A stretch of DNA of 64,000 nt from CATQHB01 sp965262595 (lineage in GTDB: Bacteria; Chloroflexota; Dehalococcoidia; Lucifugimonadales; UBA3495), in NCBI GenBank assembly GCA_965262595.1, contig OZ253548.1:1-64000 (forward strand), read 5' to 3'. Below, one piece after another: positions 1 to 9,502 of this stretch (position 1 is its first letter; each line of letters begins with the position of its first letter). Under the pieces are notes generated by a model. The model did not search any database and was not told the origin of the DNA. It saw only the letters and a list, made by a program, of their open reading frames with translations. A program made the translations under genes and the position numbers.

Positions 1-1414
1 TATACTTGGTTCTGATTTCCAGCGGTTTCCCTTTCCAGCCAGGCGATAGCAGTCGGTTCGTCCTGCTCAATGGCGATTTCCACCGCCCGCTTGGCGCAGT
101 CAAGCAGGCGCTTGGAGTTCTGGCGCAGGGTAGTGGACTCGGTAACCAGTTGCTGGATTTGGGTTTGGATTTCTTGTGACGGGATAGGAATGGCGACTGT
201 TGCTATTTGGTCTGGCCGCCAGTGCATAATGACCGAGCCACCCACATCGCGGTTGGCTTGTTCTTTCGTCAGCATTGAATTGAGTACCAGCGTCAGGCAC
301 TCATTGTTAATTTTGTCGGTCTTGTTTTTCAGCCTCAGGACGCCGCCGGCAGGAATCATTTTCCGGGGCGGTTCGTGCAGGTAATGAGCGATGCCGGGGG
401 TGGCGTCTTTGCTGAACAGGATTTCCCACTGCTGCGGCTGGTGCTGCTCAATTTCCGCATAAAGGCTTTCGGAAATATATTTCTCCTCGGTGACTTCAAA
501 AGGGCTGAGGTTGCTTACCCGGACAAAGGGTATTCCTTCCTCCAGGTATTCACCACTGCCCACCTCGATACATCTCTGTATAGTTACCAAATTCCCCAGC
601 GTGTCCCACTCACCGGAATAACTCTGAATAGCGTCAACGATTTCCGCATACTTGGGCTGGAAGTAGTCGGCGTCAATTCGCCCAACCTGCCAAGTATCCG
701 AGAAGTTCACCTCAAAGGTTAAGCGGTGTTCCGGTTGCCACTCAACAAGTTCAAGCTCTGCGAGGAGCTGGGTTTCTGCCTGCTGATATTTTACTTCTGA
801 CGCTTGGACAAAATCAAATGCCGCGTTAAAAGCCGAAGTTATTCCGTTTTGTAGTTCTTTGGATACTACTGGAACCTCTACCCTTTTTAACTCTTCGGCG
901 TTCACGTTTGACTGGTTTATCGAGATTCGAGCGCGTCTTTTGACATCAAGCATACCGTATTTTGTGTTCAGAAAAGCCGTAAGATATTCCGGCGTAATTA
1001 TTTCCGGGTTTGGGTTTATACGAACAAGGTAAGACGCAAAGACAATATCCTCATCGGAGAATTGCCTGAATATGCCAGTTCTTCCCACAAAGGCTTGCGA
1101 GTTTGTGCGGTTAAACAGCACATCCCTATCTTTGAGCCGATATGTTGCAACTTCATCCGGGCTTAATTCTGCGTACTTTGATACGCTACGGTCGCACAAA
1201 ACATTGCCAATCTCATTCATTCGGTAAATCTTGGTCCAATGCCTTCTTCGTTCATTTCTATTGAAACGCCGTATTGGGATAAAGTAAGGGCATTTCCTAT
1301 AGGGACATACTCAAGGCTTTCATTCTTATTTGGCTCAAAGCACATATACTCGCCATCCCAGCGATAATCGGGGTGCAGGGAAAGACTGGAGAAATTTCTG
1401 ATTCTGAATTGCAT
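1..1414 (-). pseudogene. hsdS: Restriction-modification specificity subunit (HsdS), frameshifted and cut by the window edge
   Basis: This subunit would choose the DNA target of the adjacent nuclease-methylase. Reading on the minus strand, a first segment (1414 to 1217, 65 codons) carries the opening of a target-recognition domain. It ends in a TGA that overlaps an ATG. The protein then continues in another frame from 1220 to position 1 with no stop. The second segment begins MNEIGNVL and contains the S-subunit signatures RLKDRDVLFNR and VGRTGIF. Further on it has a second recognition half and a coiled, Gln/Glu-rich C-terminal helix near 60-200. Restoring one base around 1232-1235 would give GP-KIYRMNEI, which is what intact members of the family read. 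So this is one gene with a one-base deletion: a real lesion, phase variation or a sequencing error. The 3' end lies outside the window. Confidence 0.85.
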
Positions 1415-1435
1415 CGTCCGGTCTCTGGCTCTATA

Positions 1436-1840
1436 TCACAGTATCGTAATACCGACCCGGGCAAGGTTCCGTATCCGATTAAAATCCCGCCGGTTGTAGG
1501 TAATCAACTCGGTGCAATGCTCTTCGGCGATGGCCGTGTGAATACAATCGTTGATGTTCTGGAAACCGAAGTTTGTCGCCAAATCGAAAGACCGACGCAG
1601 CTCCGTTTGACCGTAGGTTACTGGCTGAAACTGCATTACACGTTCAAAGGCTACTCGGATCCTCTCTGCGCCAACCCGCCTGCGGTTCAAGACGTAGAGC
1701 AATTCTTGAACGGAGAGGGTGGATATGACTACGGTACTTTCCCGTCCGTTTCTCTCCAGAATTTCGATTGATTGGCGATGCATTTCCTCATCTTGAAGGA
1801 AGAAGGCGTTGACCAGGACATCGGTGTCGAAGTAGGTCAC
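1436..1840 (-). CDS. PIN-domain ribonuclease, VapC-like, inside the RM operon
   Basis: A 134-residue PIN domain protein, the family of metal-dependent RNases that forms VapC toxins. The acidic residues expected of the active site are visible: D5/D7 near the N-terminus, E46 in SVQELLYV, D98 in NINDCIHTA and D119 in YNRRDF. It starts with GTG, sharing one base with the TAG stop of the upstream hsdM-like gene, so the two are likely translationally coupled. The hsdS reading frame follows 21 bp downstream. No antitoxin-like gene is adjacent. That is unusual for a VapC and leaves open whether it is a toxin, an antitoxin-less remnant, or a nuclease working with the RM proteins. Domain call is firm; role is not. 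Confidence 0.85.
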   Translation of the reverse strand: MTYFDTDVLVNAFFLQDEEMHRQSIEILERNGRESTVVISTLSVQELLYVLNRRRVGAERIRVAFERVMQFQPVTYGQTELRRSFDLATNFGFQNINDCIHTAIAEEHCTELITYNRRDFNRIRNLARVGITIL

Positions 1841-4137
1841 TAGCCGGTGACCTCCGGCAAGACGTCCCCTTCTTCGGTCAGTTCGTATGGTTCTAGAAGG
1901 GATTCGTACATCTCGTCAATCAAGTCATTTATGTCAATATCCGGGTCGAGGTATATCGGATTTCGGCGACATTCCCGCAGAAAGCCCTGCCAGGCTTGAC
2001 GCCGCATCACTTCGGCCGCCTCCGCCTCTGTCCAAAAGCTCAGACCCTGCTGTCCGGCCCACTCAATAAATGCCTCGGCTATGCCGGGCGGCAACTGCCC
2101 GTCGTGGCTGTGCAGGTCGTGGTCAACTACCAGGTGACCGTTCTTGTCCAGCGCGTATTGCCCGCTGTAGCTGTTAACATAGATGTAGTTGCCGGAGTTA
2201 TCCTTGCCGCCCTTTTCCGATACGGCCATGAATATGGGATAGTCTTCCACCCGGGGGCAGAGAGGGCCTTGTGCTGGGTCGTCATTCCATTTTTGCAGAA
2301 AAAGGACGCTGGTTTTGGTGCCGGTATGGGGCTTGAAGGTGTTCTGGTGCAAGCCAACCACGGCCAGGATGCGAGCCCGTTCCACAATGAATTCCCGAAT
2401 ATATTTGTCCGAGGCGTTGTTGAACCGGCCTTGAGGCAGCACAATCGCCATTCTCCCGCCGGGTTTAAGAAAATCCAGGTTGCGTTCAATAAAGAGTATG
2501 TCGCGCCCTACTGTGGGCCGGGCCCAGCCCTTCTTCAGGGCAAGCTCGTATTGATGCAGGATGCGGCTTTCCTTGATGTCGCCGGCAAAGGGTGGATTCG
2601 CCATCAGAATATCGAAGTTGAACCGACCGTTTTGCCCCGGTTCGGCCCGCAATTCTTCCAGACGATGGAAACCTCTGCCGTAGGTGTCACGCCATCGCTC
2701 CTCCTGGGTCCGTTCCTGCCACCGCTCGTAGTCCAGGGTGTTCAGGTGCAGAACGTTCGTTTCCCCGTCTCCCGCGATTAAATTGAGCGTACGGGCCACG
2801 CGCACCGTCTTTTCGTCAAAGTCGATACCGAAAACCCGCAGAACGTCTTCCTTGTCCTGTTCCGGGATTTCCTCGTTGCTGAACAAGCGACCCGTAAGCT
2901 TGAAAATGGTGTGCACCGGAAACCCGCAACTGCCCGAGGCAGTGTCAATCATATACTCCCCTCGCTGAGGATTGAGCATCTGAACGCACATATCAATAAC
3001 ATGCCGGGGCGTAAAGTATTGGCCTTTTTCTCCCTTGGACGACTTGTTCACCAGGTACTCGAAAGCCTCGTCAACCACCAGCAAGTTGGAGTTAAACAGC
3101 TTTACATCCTGCAAGCTGGACACACAGACTGCCAAGTGGCTGTCGGACAACTCAAAGGTTGAGTTAGAAGGAAATACACCCGGCCATTGCTCCATAGCCC
3201 GTCGGAACAAGTCCTGAATCTTGGCCTTCAGTTCTGAGTCGGTCTGCCCGGTGTTACGAAACTCCATCACCCGAAAGCCGTCATCCGAAACCCCGCTAAC
3301 CGCCGCTTTGAGAGCGTCGTAGTCATGGCCGCCCAAGTATGTGGGGGAGCCATTGTATCCGGGCTTATTCTCGTGTACGGCGGTGTTGGTTACTCGCCGA
3401 ATAAAGTAATTGATTACGGTTTTATCTTGCTGGCTGAGAAACTCATCATAGAGCTTGGTAAAGATGAGCTTGAACACTTCCTCAAAGACATCTACCCCGG
3501 CATTCGCCAACACCTCGTCTTCCATTTCCAGTATTATGTCTTTCAGGGATTTCCGCTCGTTGGCTACCTTGTCCCTGAGGATAAGGTCTTTCAGAGTAAA
3601 GCGCTCGTTGAGAATATCTGCCAGGCTTTGACTTGCCTGGGGAATATCGGTAATGTCTTCAAAATAGTTGGGGTCTTTGCGATTATAGTGGGAGATTTGT
3701 TGCCCATTAGTCCATACGCCGATGGGAGCGCCGGTGGCGTTGCAGTAGGAACGAAGCTGGTTTTTCCCGTCGCTGAGCTTGGGCTTTTTCAGTTCGACGA
3801 TGGTGTAGGCGGTATCGGGCCGGTCCTTGTCACGAATAACAATGTCCGCCCGCTTCTTTTCCAGACCGAAATTGACCTGGTACTCCAACGCCAGCCGGCT
3901 TTTCGGGTAGCCGTACTGGTTGAGCAGCCGGGCGGCGTAAAGCTGCCGCACCACTTCCTCCGGGTTTAGCTGGATACTCTTGTCACGGACGACACACTGG
4001 ACAAAAGGGGTTTCCTTCCCGCGGTGGGATTTGATGACAACTCGCTCGCGCAATGCGGCAACCTCGTCTTGGCTGAACAATCCAAGGCGATAATTGCTAT
4101 CTTTGAGTATCGTTTGAAGTATGTCCGGCTGGTTCAC
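1840..4137 (-). CDS. hsdM: Fused HsdR-N nuclease and N6-adenine DNA methyltransferase (HsdM-like)
   Basis: A 765-residue restriction-modification protein. Residues about 45-165 resemble the N-terminal nuclease domain of type I HsdR. They show a PD-(D/E)XK pattern: D98 in KRADIVI and E115-L-K117 in TIVELKKPK. Residues about 200-620 form an N6-adenine methylase: GQYFTPR at 372-378, the AdoMet loop DTASGSCG near 398, and the catalytic NPPF at 514-517. No helicase motor is present. Fused nuclease-methylase plus separate specificity subunit resembles type IIB (BcgI-like) organisation more than a classical three-gene type I system, though an hsdR could lie beyond the window. A GTG start at 4137 is preceded by AAGGAGG. 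It is the first gene of an operon with the PIN gene and hsdS. Confidence 0.9.
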   Translation of the reverse strand: MNQPDILQTILKDSNYRLGLFSQDEVAALRERVVIKSHRGKETPFVQCVVRDKSIQLNPEEVVRQLYAARLLNQYGYPKSRLALEYQVNFGLEKKRADIVIRDKDRPDTAYTIVELKKPKLSDGKNQLRSYCNATGAPIGVWTNGQQISHYNRKDPNYFEDITDIPQASQSLADILNERFTLKDLILRDKVANERKSLKDIILEMEDEVLANAGVDVFEEVFKLIFTKLYDEFLSQQDKTVINYFIRRVTNTAVHENKPGYNGSPTYLGGHDYDALKAAVSGVSDDGFRVMEFRNTGQTDSELKAKIQDLFRRAMEQWPGVFPSNSTFELSDSHLAVCVSSLQDVKLFNSNLLVVDEAFEYLVNKSSKGEKGQYFTPRHVIDMCVQMLNPQRGEYMIDTASGSCGFPVHTIFKLTGRLFSNEEIPEQDKEDVLRVFGIDFDEKTVRVARTLNLIAGDGETNVLHLNTLDYERWQERTQEERWRDTYGRGFHRLEELRAEPGQNGRFNFDILMANPPFAGDIKESRILHQYELALKKGWARPTVGRDILFIERNLDFLKPGGRMAIVLPQGRFNNASDKYIREFIVERARILAVVGLHQNTFKPHTGTKTSVLFLQKWNDDPAQGPLCPRVEDYPIFMAVSEKGGKDNSGNYIYVNSYSGQYALDKNGHLVVDHDLHSHDGQLPPGIAEAFIEWAGQQGLSFWTEAEAAEVMRRQAWQGFLRECRRNPIYLDPDIDINDLIDEMYESLLEPYELTEEGDVLPEVTG

Positions 4138-4205
4138 CTTTCCTCCTTAAGAGGCAAGAGCAGTTCCAGGGTAATTGATATTATACTTTACTTGTGGCCT
4201 ACCCC

Positions 4206-5672
4206 CTAATCCCCCGCACCCGCCACCGACCCCGCCGGGCGCGCGGTGCGGTGCTCTTCGGGCAAACCTTCCTCCCAGTGGGGCAACTGGTGGCGGGAAG
4301 TGCCGGGCAGCAGCACGATTGATATAACCCCCACTGTACTGAAGAGGAGGGACGCGGCAATGGTAGCGGTGAAACCGCCGGAGGCGATAATCGCCGGGTA
4401 GGTAAAGCCTGCGGTAATGTCTCGCAGCAGCCCCCCAATTGCGGCGCCGGAGGCCATGCCGAAACCCGCTCCCATCATCTGAAAACCGTAGGTAGTGCCA
4501 ATGGGGGCGTTGCCGTAATACTGCCGGTTGATGATGGGGAAGGCGGTCATCTCGCCGCCGAACCCGATGCCGAACAGCACCGCAAAGACGTAGAACATCA
4601 ATGCACTGTCGGCAAAGAACAGCAGAAACACCGGCGCCACCTGCAAAAAGAAGCATACTCCCATCACCCCTTTGCTGCCCAGGTGGTCTGCCAGGATTGG
4701 CACGGCGAACCGGGTCAGGGTGCTGGCTACCGTAAGGGCGATAAAGGTTCCGGCGGCCAAACCGGGCGCTACCCCCGCTTCCTCGGCCATTGCCACCAGG
4801 AACACCATTACGATGGCGTGTCCGGCGCAGCCCCAATAATGGATGCCGATAAGGTTCCAGAAGGCCATCGTCCGCACTACTTGCCGCAGGAAAACCTTGG
4901 CTCGGAACTGGGCCGGGGCGCCGCTTTGCAGCCCGCGCACCGGGTCACTCGCATCCGCCCCCAGGGGACGGACGCCGATGTCCGCCGGTTCGTTGTAAAA
5001 CAGCCGGATTAGCAGCAACAGCAGCAATCCCCCGCCGATGCCGGGTATCCAGAAGGCGGCTCGCAGCCCGCTCTCGCCGCCGCCAAACAGACCGATGATA
5101 AGCAGAATCACCGGCACCGCCACTATCGGCCCCAAGCCCTGGGACGCTTGCAGCAGGCCCATGCCCACCCCCAGCCGCCGGTAGAACCACTGGGTAACCC
5201 CGGCGGTCAGCGGCACCTGAAAGATGCCCATTGCTGCGCTGAGGACGATGCCAAAATAGAGGTAGAAAAACATCCAATCCTCTATTACCAGTCCAAATAC
5301 TCTCACGTCGCTTACCGTACTGGTAAGTACCATCCCGACAATGAAAAGCACGGCCCCCAGCGCCATGGCAACCCGGACGCCATAGCGGTCGCCCAGCCAG
5401 CCGGCCGGCGCGCCGAACATCCCGGAAACCACCCATTGCAGGGCAAAGGCCCCGCCTACCAATCCATAGCTCCAGCCAAAAGTCTCCACCAGGCGGGGAA
5501 TCAGGATGCTGGAGGAGGTGCGGAAGCTGGAAGAACTCAACCGCATTAAGGCGGCTACCATCACCACCACCCAGGCGTAGTGAATCTGTTTCCCACCTAC
5601 GGCTAATTCGGAAGGCTTCAGGTTGATATTGAACAACTGCTCTCCTGTTTCCGGCCCCTTTTTCTCCCCCAT
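4206..5672 (-). CDS. Major facilitator superfamily transporter
   Basis: A 488-residue inner-membrane carrier with about twelve hydrophobic segments in two halves, split by a charged central loop (residues about 225-265). The cytoplasmic loop between segments 2 and 3 reads GWLGDRYGVRVAM, which matches the MFS G-x-x-x-D-R-x-G-R/x pattern. A second version, ILADHLGSKGVM, sits in the C-terminal half, as expected from the internal duplication. Overall it resembles the oxalate/formate and monocarboxylate (OFA-like) branch, but the substrate cannot be read from sequence. The ribosome site before the chosen ATG is weak, so the start is approximate. It stands 68 bp upstream of the RM operon on the same strand and is probably transcribed alone. 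Confidence 0.85.
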   Translation of the reverse strand: MGEKKGPETGEQLFNINLKPSELAVGGKQIHYAWVVVMVAALMRLSSSSFRTSSSILIPRLVETFGWSYGLVGGAFALQWVVSGMFGAPAGWLGDRYGVRVAMALGAVLFIVGMVLTSTVSDVRVFGLVIEDWMFFYLYFGIVLSAAMGIFQVPLTAGVTQWFYRRLGVGMGLLQASQGLGPIVAVPVILLIIGLFGGGESGLRAAFWIPGIGGGLLLLLLIRLFYNEPADIGVRPLGADASDPVRGLQSGAPAQFRAKVFLRQVVRTMAFWNLIGIHYWGCAGHAIVMVFLVAMAEEAGVAPGLAAGTFIALTVASTLTRFAVPILADHLGSKGVMGVCFFLQVAPVFLLFFADSALMFYVFAVLFGIGFGGEMTAFPIINRQYYGNAPIGTTYGFQMMGAGFGMASGAAIGGLLRDITAGFTYPAIIASGGFTATIAASLLFSTVGVISIVLLPGTSRHQLPHWEEGLPEEHRTARPAGSVAGAGD

Positions 5673-5820
5673 CGGAAAACCCTATCGTGCTGGCAAATCC
5701 CGGATATGTCAAGGTTGGTTCTCCGGCCCGCCGGGCAATCGCGCTATAATAAGTGAGGCTACCAGAGCCGCCCGGTGGCCCAGGGTTTGGGGCCTTTAGA
5801 TTATCCAGGGAATTCCGCTC

Positions 5821-5924
5821 ATGTTGAACCGGTTATGTTGAACCGGTCGAACCACAAACCGGCCCTTCGACAAGCTTCGGGGTGAGCGGTGATACAGCGG
5901 AGCAAGGACTTTCAAGAGACCCGG
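5821..5924. repeat. 14-bp tandem duplication plus dispersed repeat family A, copy 1
   Basis: Two adjacent copies of ATGTTGAACCGGTT (5821-5848, last base varying) are followed at 5862-5924 by a copy of a dispersed element. Its conserved ends are CTTCGACAAGCT and GACTTTCaaGAgACCC. Related copies lie near 18869, 39971 and 63723. The remaining gap between the MFS gene and copA (5673-5972) holds a TATAAT at 5742-5747 without a matching -35, and no gene. Confidence 0.6.
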
Positions 5925-5972
5925 TGGCTGCGGGGTTGGAGCAGTTGACCGCTGGAAGGCAGGGGTAATACG

Positions 5973-8654
5973 ATGGGCGTTGATATGTTTGCCGAAGCTG
6001 ACACGCCGATACAGCTAACCATACCCATTTCGGGAATGACTTGCGCCGCCTGCGTGACCCACGTGGAGCACGCCCTGCGGGATGTTCCCGGCGTACTTTC
6101 GGCCTCGGTGAACCTGGGTACGGAAAGGGCAGCCGTGCAGCTAGCCGACGGAGCGGATCCGATTGACCGGCTGATGCCCCGGCTGAGTCAGGCGGTGGCC
6201 GATGCCGGCTATGGCATAGCCACTTCCAGGACAACCTTCAACGTGGGCGGCATGACCTGTTCCGCCTGCGTCAGTCACGTGGAGGGCGCGCTCAGGGGCG
6301 TCCCCGGCGTCATGTCCGCGGCCGTCAATCTGGCTACCGAGAAAGCCACGGTGAACTATGTGCCCGGGTTGGCCGGAATTACCGAGTTGCGCCGTGCGGT
6401 GGAAGACTACGGCTATCGGATTGAGGGAGTGGAAGGCGAGTACCGGGATTCAACCGGCGAAATTGAACGATTGTCCCGTACTGAGGAAATCCGCTACTTC
6501 CGAAATCGCTGTATCTTTGCCGTTTCCGTAGGGGTTCTGTTGCTGCTTGGCGGCTTTCACGCCTTGCCCTGGGCGCCCGCCCTGCTGAACCTGGAATACT
6601 ATCCCTGGCTGGTGTGGGCCTTGGCGACACCGGTGCAATTCTGGGCCGGTTGGTCCTTCTATACGTCCGGTTTTACGGCGCTGCGTCACGGTACTGCCAA
6701 TATGCACACCCTGGTAGCCCTGGGATCCTCGGTGGCCTACGGTTATAGCGCGGTGGTGACCGTCCTCGGTTCGTTGGCCCCCGAAATCCTCGCCCGCGGC
6801 GGAATCGGACCCGGAGTTTACTTTGATACGGCGGCGCTGATTATCGGCCTGATACTGCTGGGCCGTTTTCTGGAAGCGCGGGCCCGGGGTCAGACCTCCG
6901 AGGCCATCCGGCGGCTCATCGGGTTGCAGCCCAATACCGCCCAGGTGCTGCGGGACGGGCAGGAAGTGCAGGTGTCGGTGGCCGATGTGGTGGCGGACGA
7001 TGTGGCCCTGGTGCGCCCCGGAGAGAAAATCCCGGTGGACGGCGAGGTAATTGAAGGCCGGTCGGTGGTGGATGAGTCGATGCTTACCGGCGAGAGTATG
7101 CCGGTGAACAAGGAGCCGGGGCTGCCGGTTTACGGCGCTACCCTGAACCGCACCGGCTTCTTCCGGTTCCGGGTAACCCGGGTTGGGCCGGATACCGCCC
7201 TGGCCCAGATTATTCGCCTGGTGGAGGAAGCTCAAGGTTCCAAGGCTCCCATCCAGCGCTTGGCCGACCGGGTCGCGTCCATCTTTGTGCCGGCGGTGAG
7301 CGGGATAGCGCTGGCCGCATTTGTTTTCTGGCTGCTGCTGGGGCCGGAACCGGCGTTGACCTACGCGCTCCTGTCGCTGGTGGCGGTGCTGATAATTGCC
7401 TGCCCCTGCGCCCTGGGCCTGGCTACTCCCACCGCCATCATTGTAGGCGTCGGCAAGGGAGCGGAACAGGGAGTTCTCATTCGCAGCGCCCAAGCTCTGG
7501 AAACCGCTTTCCGAGTTGATACGGTGGTGCTGGACAAAACCGGCACCCTGACCGAGGGCCGCCCGGTGGTTACCGATCTGGTGATCGCCGCGGTGATCGC
7601 CGCGGTTACCGACCCGGTTACCGACCCGGTTGCCGACCCGGGTGCCGGCCCGGGTGCCGGCCCGGGTGCCGGCCCGGGTGCCGGCCCGGGTGCCCATGGG
7701 GATACCGCGGGCGCGGCGGTGTCCGGTGTGTCGGAAGAAGAACTGCTGCGCTTGGCCGCCACTGCCGAGCAAGGCTCGGAACATCCTCTGGCTCAGGCTA
7801 TCGTCCGGGAAGCCCAGAGTCGGGGCCCGATAACCGGGGAAGTCTTGGACTTTGAAGCCTTGCCGGGACAAGGAGTAGCCGCCAAAGTGGACGGTCGCCC
7901 GGCGCTGCTGGGCAATGCGTCGCTAATGCTGGCCCGGGGCATTCCGTTGAACGGTTTGGGGGAATCGATTGAGCGATTGAGCGGTGAGGGCAAGACACCG
8001 ATAATCCTGGCTGCCGACGGTGTTGCCCTGGGCGTTATTGCCGTGGCCGATACCCTGAAATCCACTTCCCGAGTGGGTGTGGCCGAGTTGCGGCGTATGG
8101 GCTTGGAAGTGGTGATGCTGACCGGCGATAACCGGCGCACCGCCCAATTTATCGCTGACCGGCTAGGCATCGAATCGGTGGAGGCGGAGACCCTGCCCGG
8201 GGACAAGGTGGAAGTGGTACGGCGACTACAGGCCGAGGGGAAAACGGTAGCAATGGTGGGCGACGGCATTAACGACGCTCCGGCCCTGGCTCAAGCCGAC
8301 GTGGGTATGGCGATGGGCTCCGGAACCGACGTGGCGATGGAGTCGGCGGACGTTACCTTGATGAACAGTGACGTCAATGGAGTCATCACCGCCCTGAACC
8401 TGAGCCGTCAAACGCTGCGCGCCATTAAACAAAACCTGTTCTGGGCCTTTTTCTATAACGTCTTGTTGATTCCGGTGGCCGCCGGGGTCCTCTACCCGGT
8501 GTTTGCCGCGATGGGGGGCGTGCCGGCGGGGCTGGAGTTTTTCTTCGGAGAGCAGGGGTTCCTCAACCCGGTTTTGGCTGCTTTGGCGATGGCCTTCAGC
8601 TCGGTAACGGTGGTAACCAACTCCCTGCGGCTGAAGCGGGCGCGGGTGGCTTAG
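5973..8654 (+). CDS. copA: Copper-exporting P1B-type ATPase
   Basis: An 893-residue Cu(I) efflux ATPase of the cytoplasmic membrane. Two N-terminal heavy-metal domains carry GMTCAAC (C24, C27) and GMTCSAC (C96, C99). The ion-path motif CPC is at 477-479, the phosphorylated aspartate is D521 in DKTGT, the actuator TGE is at 372-374, the P1B histidine lies in SEHPLAQ, and the hinge motif is GDGINDAP near 763. These place it in the CopA (P1B-1) group. It is longer than usual, partly because of a repeat-derived insertion at residues 537-572 between DKTGT and the nucleotide-binding domain, annotated separately. No copper chaperone or CueR-type operator is seen next to it. The ATG follows GGCAGGGG. 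Confidence 0.97.
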   Translation: MGVDMFAEADTPIQLTIPISGMTCAACVTHVEHALRDVPGVLSASVNLGTERAAVQLADGADPIDRLMPRLSQAVADAGYGIATSRTTFNVGGMTCSACVSHVEGALRGVPGVMSAAVNLATEKATVNYVPGLAGITELRRAVEDYGYRIEGVEGEYRDSTGEIERLSRTEEIRYFRNRCIFAVSVGVLLLLGGFHALPWAPALLNLEYYPWLVWALATPVQFWAGWSFYTSGFTALRHGTANMHTLVALGSSVAYGYSAVVTVLGSLAPEILARGGIGPGVYFDTAALIIGLILLGRFLEARARGQTSEAIRRLIGLQPNTAQVLRDGQEVQVSVADVVADDVALVRPGEKIPVDGEVIEGRSVVDESMLTGESMPVNKEPGLPVYGATLNRTGFFRFRVTRVGPDTALAQIIRLVEEAQGSKAPIQRLADRVASIFVPAVSGIALAAFVFWLLLGPEPALTYALLSLVAVLIIACPCALGLATPTAIIVGVGKGAEQGVLIRSAQALETAFRVDTVVLDKTGTLTEGRPVVTDLVIAAVIAAVTDPVTDPVADPGAGPGAGPGAGPGAGPGAHGDTAGAAVSGVSEEELLRLAATAEQGSEHPLAQAIVREAQSRGPITGEVLDFEALPGQGVAAKVDGRPALLGNASLMLARGIPLNGLGESIERLSGEGKTPIILAADGVALGVIAVADTLKSTSRVGVAELRRMGLEVVMLTGDNRRTAQFIADRLGIESVEAETLPGDKVEVVRRLQAEGKTVAMVGDGINDAPALAQADVGMAMGSGTDVAMESADVTLMNSDVNGVITALNLSRQTLRAIKQNLFWAFFYNVLLIPVAAGVLYPVFAAMGGVPAGLEFFFGEQGFLNPVLAALAMAFSSVTVVTNSLRLKRARVA
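7581..7688 (+). repeat. In-frame 12-bp tandem repeat within copA
   Basis: Nine consecutive 12-bp units without interruption. They encode VIAA twice, VTDP twice, VADP once and GAGP four times. The last four units are identical at the DNA level (GGTGCCGGCCCG), which points to recent expansion. All units keep the reading frame. They fall between the phosphorylation motif and the nucleotide-binding domain of CopA, so they should form a flexible surface loop. Confidence 0.95.
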
Positions 8655-8751
8655 TTCAATGCCGTCGTGCCGGTTGCTGACGGGTGACACTTCACTATAA
8701 CTATTTGCCTGCCCGGCAACAGGTAAATGATGCTTGGGAACTTGCGAGTAG

Positions 8752-9363
8752 TTACAGGCTCCTTAGTGGCTGGCTGCGGTGGCGGGACCGGATGGTCCAA
8801 TCCAGGTTCAGCCCGGCGATAGCGGCGGCAAAAACCCAAAAGATGGACGCAACCAAGGGGTTGTTGGGGCCGAAGGGGTAGGCCCAGCCCAGGAAAATGA
8901 CGTAAAAGGCAACCAGAAAGAGCAAAGATTGGGCCACAATTCTTAGCTGTGCCGTTAGGTCGAGGCCAAGTTGCCGGAAGGACCAAAGCATCCAAAGCGC
9001 GTTCAACCCGGTCAGAGTAACGAAAGCGACAGTGACCCAGACAAACCCAAAAGGCAGCAGACCGGAATAGGGATAAACGCTAAAGGCCCAACCAAGATAA
9101 AATGCCAGCAGGGACGCCAGGAATAGCGGCACATGCCGGAACGAAAATAATGTTCCAAGGGCGTTCAAAACCGCCAGCGCCGCGGCAACCGTCCAGGGAA
9201 TCGGGCCTATGCCATTAAACTCCCCCAGCCTGAAAACCGCGAAAATCCCATAGAAGCCCAGGTAAAACACCGGCAAGGCGGCTAGCAACAAAAGGGCAGC
9301 GATGATTATCCTGACAATTCGGGCCGCAGTCCCACTGGATTCTGGGGCAACTGCTGTCCGCAT
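8752..9363 (-). CDS. Multi-pass membrane protein, function unknown
   Basis: A 203-residue protein with about six hydrophobic helices separated by short loops and a basic C-terminus (RSRHRSQPLRSL). I do not recognise a named family. Its last two helices (about residues 145-195, ending AAAIAGLNLDWTIRSR) match the complete 62-residue membrane protein encoded just upstream at 9503-9691 (AFVIAGLNLFWLLRSR). The two genes therefore share a module, and the larger looks like three two-helix units. The start at 9363 is preceded by GGAGGAGAA. The pair lies downstream of secA on the same strand and converges with copA. A link to secretion is possible from position only. Confidence 0.75.
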   Translation of the reverse strand: MRTAVAPESSGTAARIVRIIIAALLLLAALPVFYLGFYGIFAVFRLGEFNGIGPIPWTVAAALAVLNALGTLFSFRHVPLFLASLLAFYLGWAFSVYPYSGLLPFGFVWVTVAFVTLTGLNALWMLWSFRQLGLDLTAQLRIVAQSLLFLVAFYVIFLGWAYPFGPNNPLVASIFWVFAAAIAGLNLDWTIRSRHRSQPLRSL

Positions 9364-9502
9364 TTCTCCTCCGGTTTAAATTCCCGGCTGATTACTCAAT
9401 CGGACAGACCAAGGCCGGGGCAAGCGCTTTGAGCTTTTGCCGCGCGTCCCTCGCCAGGCGCTGGGTAGGCGGTCTTAACCGCCCGATTGTGGGAGGCCGG
9501 GG

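Noticed and set aside
6450..7871. Long open frame (473 codons) on the minus strand inside copA
   Set aside because: It mirrors the strongly conserved CopA frame; the translation is low-complexity His/Gln/Gly-rich with no domain. It is a by-product of GC-rich codon use.
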